The notes beneath the pieces were generated by a model. That model did not search any database. It was given only the letters and a program-made list of their open reading frames with translations, and had not been told where the DNA came from. A stretch of 5,692 bases of DNA from Nitrososphaeria archaeon (lineage in GTDB: Archaea; Thermoproteota; Nitrososphaeria; JACIWG01). The translations under genes were made by a program, and so were the position numbers. Positions 5,436-5,692 of this stretch are shown here, piece by piece. Position 1 is the stretch's first letter; every line of letters starts with the position of its first letter. Location: the NCBI GenBank assembly GCA_014361085.1, contig JACIWG010000101.1, positions 1 through 5,692 on the forward strand, read 5' to 3'.

Positions 5436-5692
5436 CTAAACATCAGCCGAGTACTTCACATAATCATTAATAACTAATTTTCTTCCCTTTTGAACGACCT
5501 TGAACCCTTCTTTTTCTAATAGTTTTTTGTGCCCCTCTACACCACCATGATATTTCTCATTCAAGAATCCTCTGCTTTAAGAGTGCGCCAGTGAGGAATA
5601 TTCAAATTTCTGTCTTCTTTTGCAATCTCTTCAGATGCATTAGCAGCTATCATTAATTATAAAAATCCCTGTTGTGAGGGTGCAACAGGCTT
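5436..5692 (-). pseudogene. Frameshifted relic of an MGMT-family (alkyltransferase-like) protein gene, truncated by the window edge
   Basis: Three minus-strand frames join into one C-terminal sequence. From the right edge it reads ACCTLTTGIFII (5690 to about 5655). After a shift comes MIAANASEEIAKEDRNLNIPHW, RTLKAEDS (5653 down to TGA at 5563-5561). After another shift come LNEKYHGGVEGHKKLLEKEG and FKVVQKGRKLVINDYVKY to TAG at 5438-5436. The order TTGIF, then AAEE-type helix, PHWR, LNEK(Y/F)xGGVExxKxxLxxEG and a DYxKY end matches archaeal MGMT-family proteins related to methylguanine-DNA methyltransferase DNA-binding domains (family memory, not a search). Two indels within about 100 bases argue for decay rather than sequencing error, though error is possible. 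The N-terminal part lies beyond the window. Confidence 0.7.

Noticed and set aside
5401..5478. A 25-codon plus-strand ORF after a TATA-like box
   Set aside because: It is antisense to the MGMT relic, is very short and has no homology signal.

Overview
The window looks archaeal, most likely from a low-GC Thermoproteota or Bathyarchaeia-type genome; this is inference. The intact genes have A/T-rich TATA-like boxes about 25-40 bases upstream of their start codons, very short or absent leaders and no good Shine-Dalgarno sites. The regulator is a two-module Lrp/AsnC protein of a kind common in archaea. No rRNA, tRNA or CRISPR array was seen.

Layout. Bases 1-167 hold no gene, only the 3' flank of the regulator gene. 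Bases 168-2121, on the minus strand, hold an ABC-2 type membrane permease followed by a two-HTH Lrp/AsnC regulator. Each gene has its own candidate promoter, and both promoters share a TTTTAAARACTT-like element, so the regulator may control itself and the permease. No ABC ATPase partner is visible. The 2122-2232 intergenic stretch is a divergent promoter region carrying a perfect 7+1+7 palindrome.

Bases 2224-4153, on the plus strand, are mostly a graveyard of related decay: a small antitoxin-like (VapB-like) ORF whose expected start codon is ATA, a second small gene broken by one frameshift, and a larger gene broken by a T-run frameshift, an in-frame TAA, a second frameshift and a GC-rich insert at 3422-3676. 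Stitching the frames back together gives one continuous beta-rich protein. It appears to consist of two modules, each opening with a GG(Y/H)D(V/I) motif, faintly like lipid-binding TULIP or P47-type proteins.

Bases 4189-5325, on the plus strand, hold an intact 378-residue protein with a C-terminal left-handed beta-helix (hexapeptide repeats) and an N-terminal half resembling a degenerate sugar nucleotidyltransferase. It has a textbook leaderless archaeal promoter. Bases 5436-5692, on the minus strand, hold a frameshifted relic of an MGMT-family (alkyltransferase-like) gene that runs off the right edge.

Three intact genes therefore flank and separate four eroding ones. No complete new system could be demonstrated. 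The most unusual items are the broken two-module protein with its structured GC-rich insert, and the small genes that precede it.
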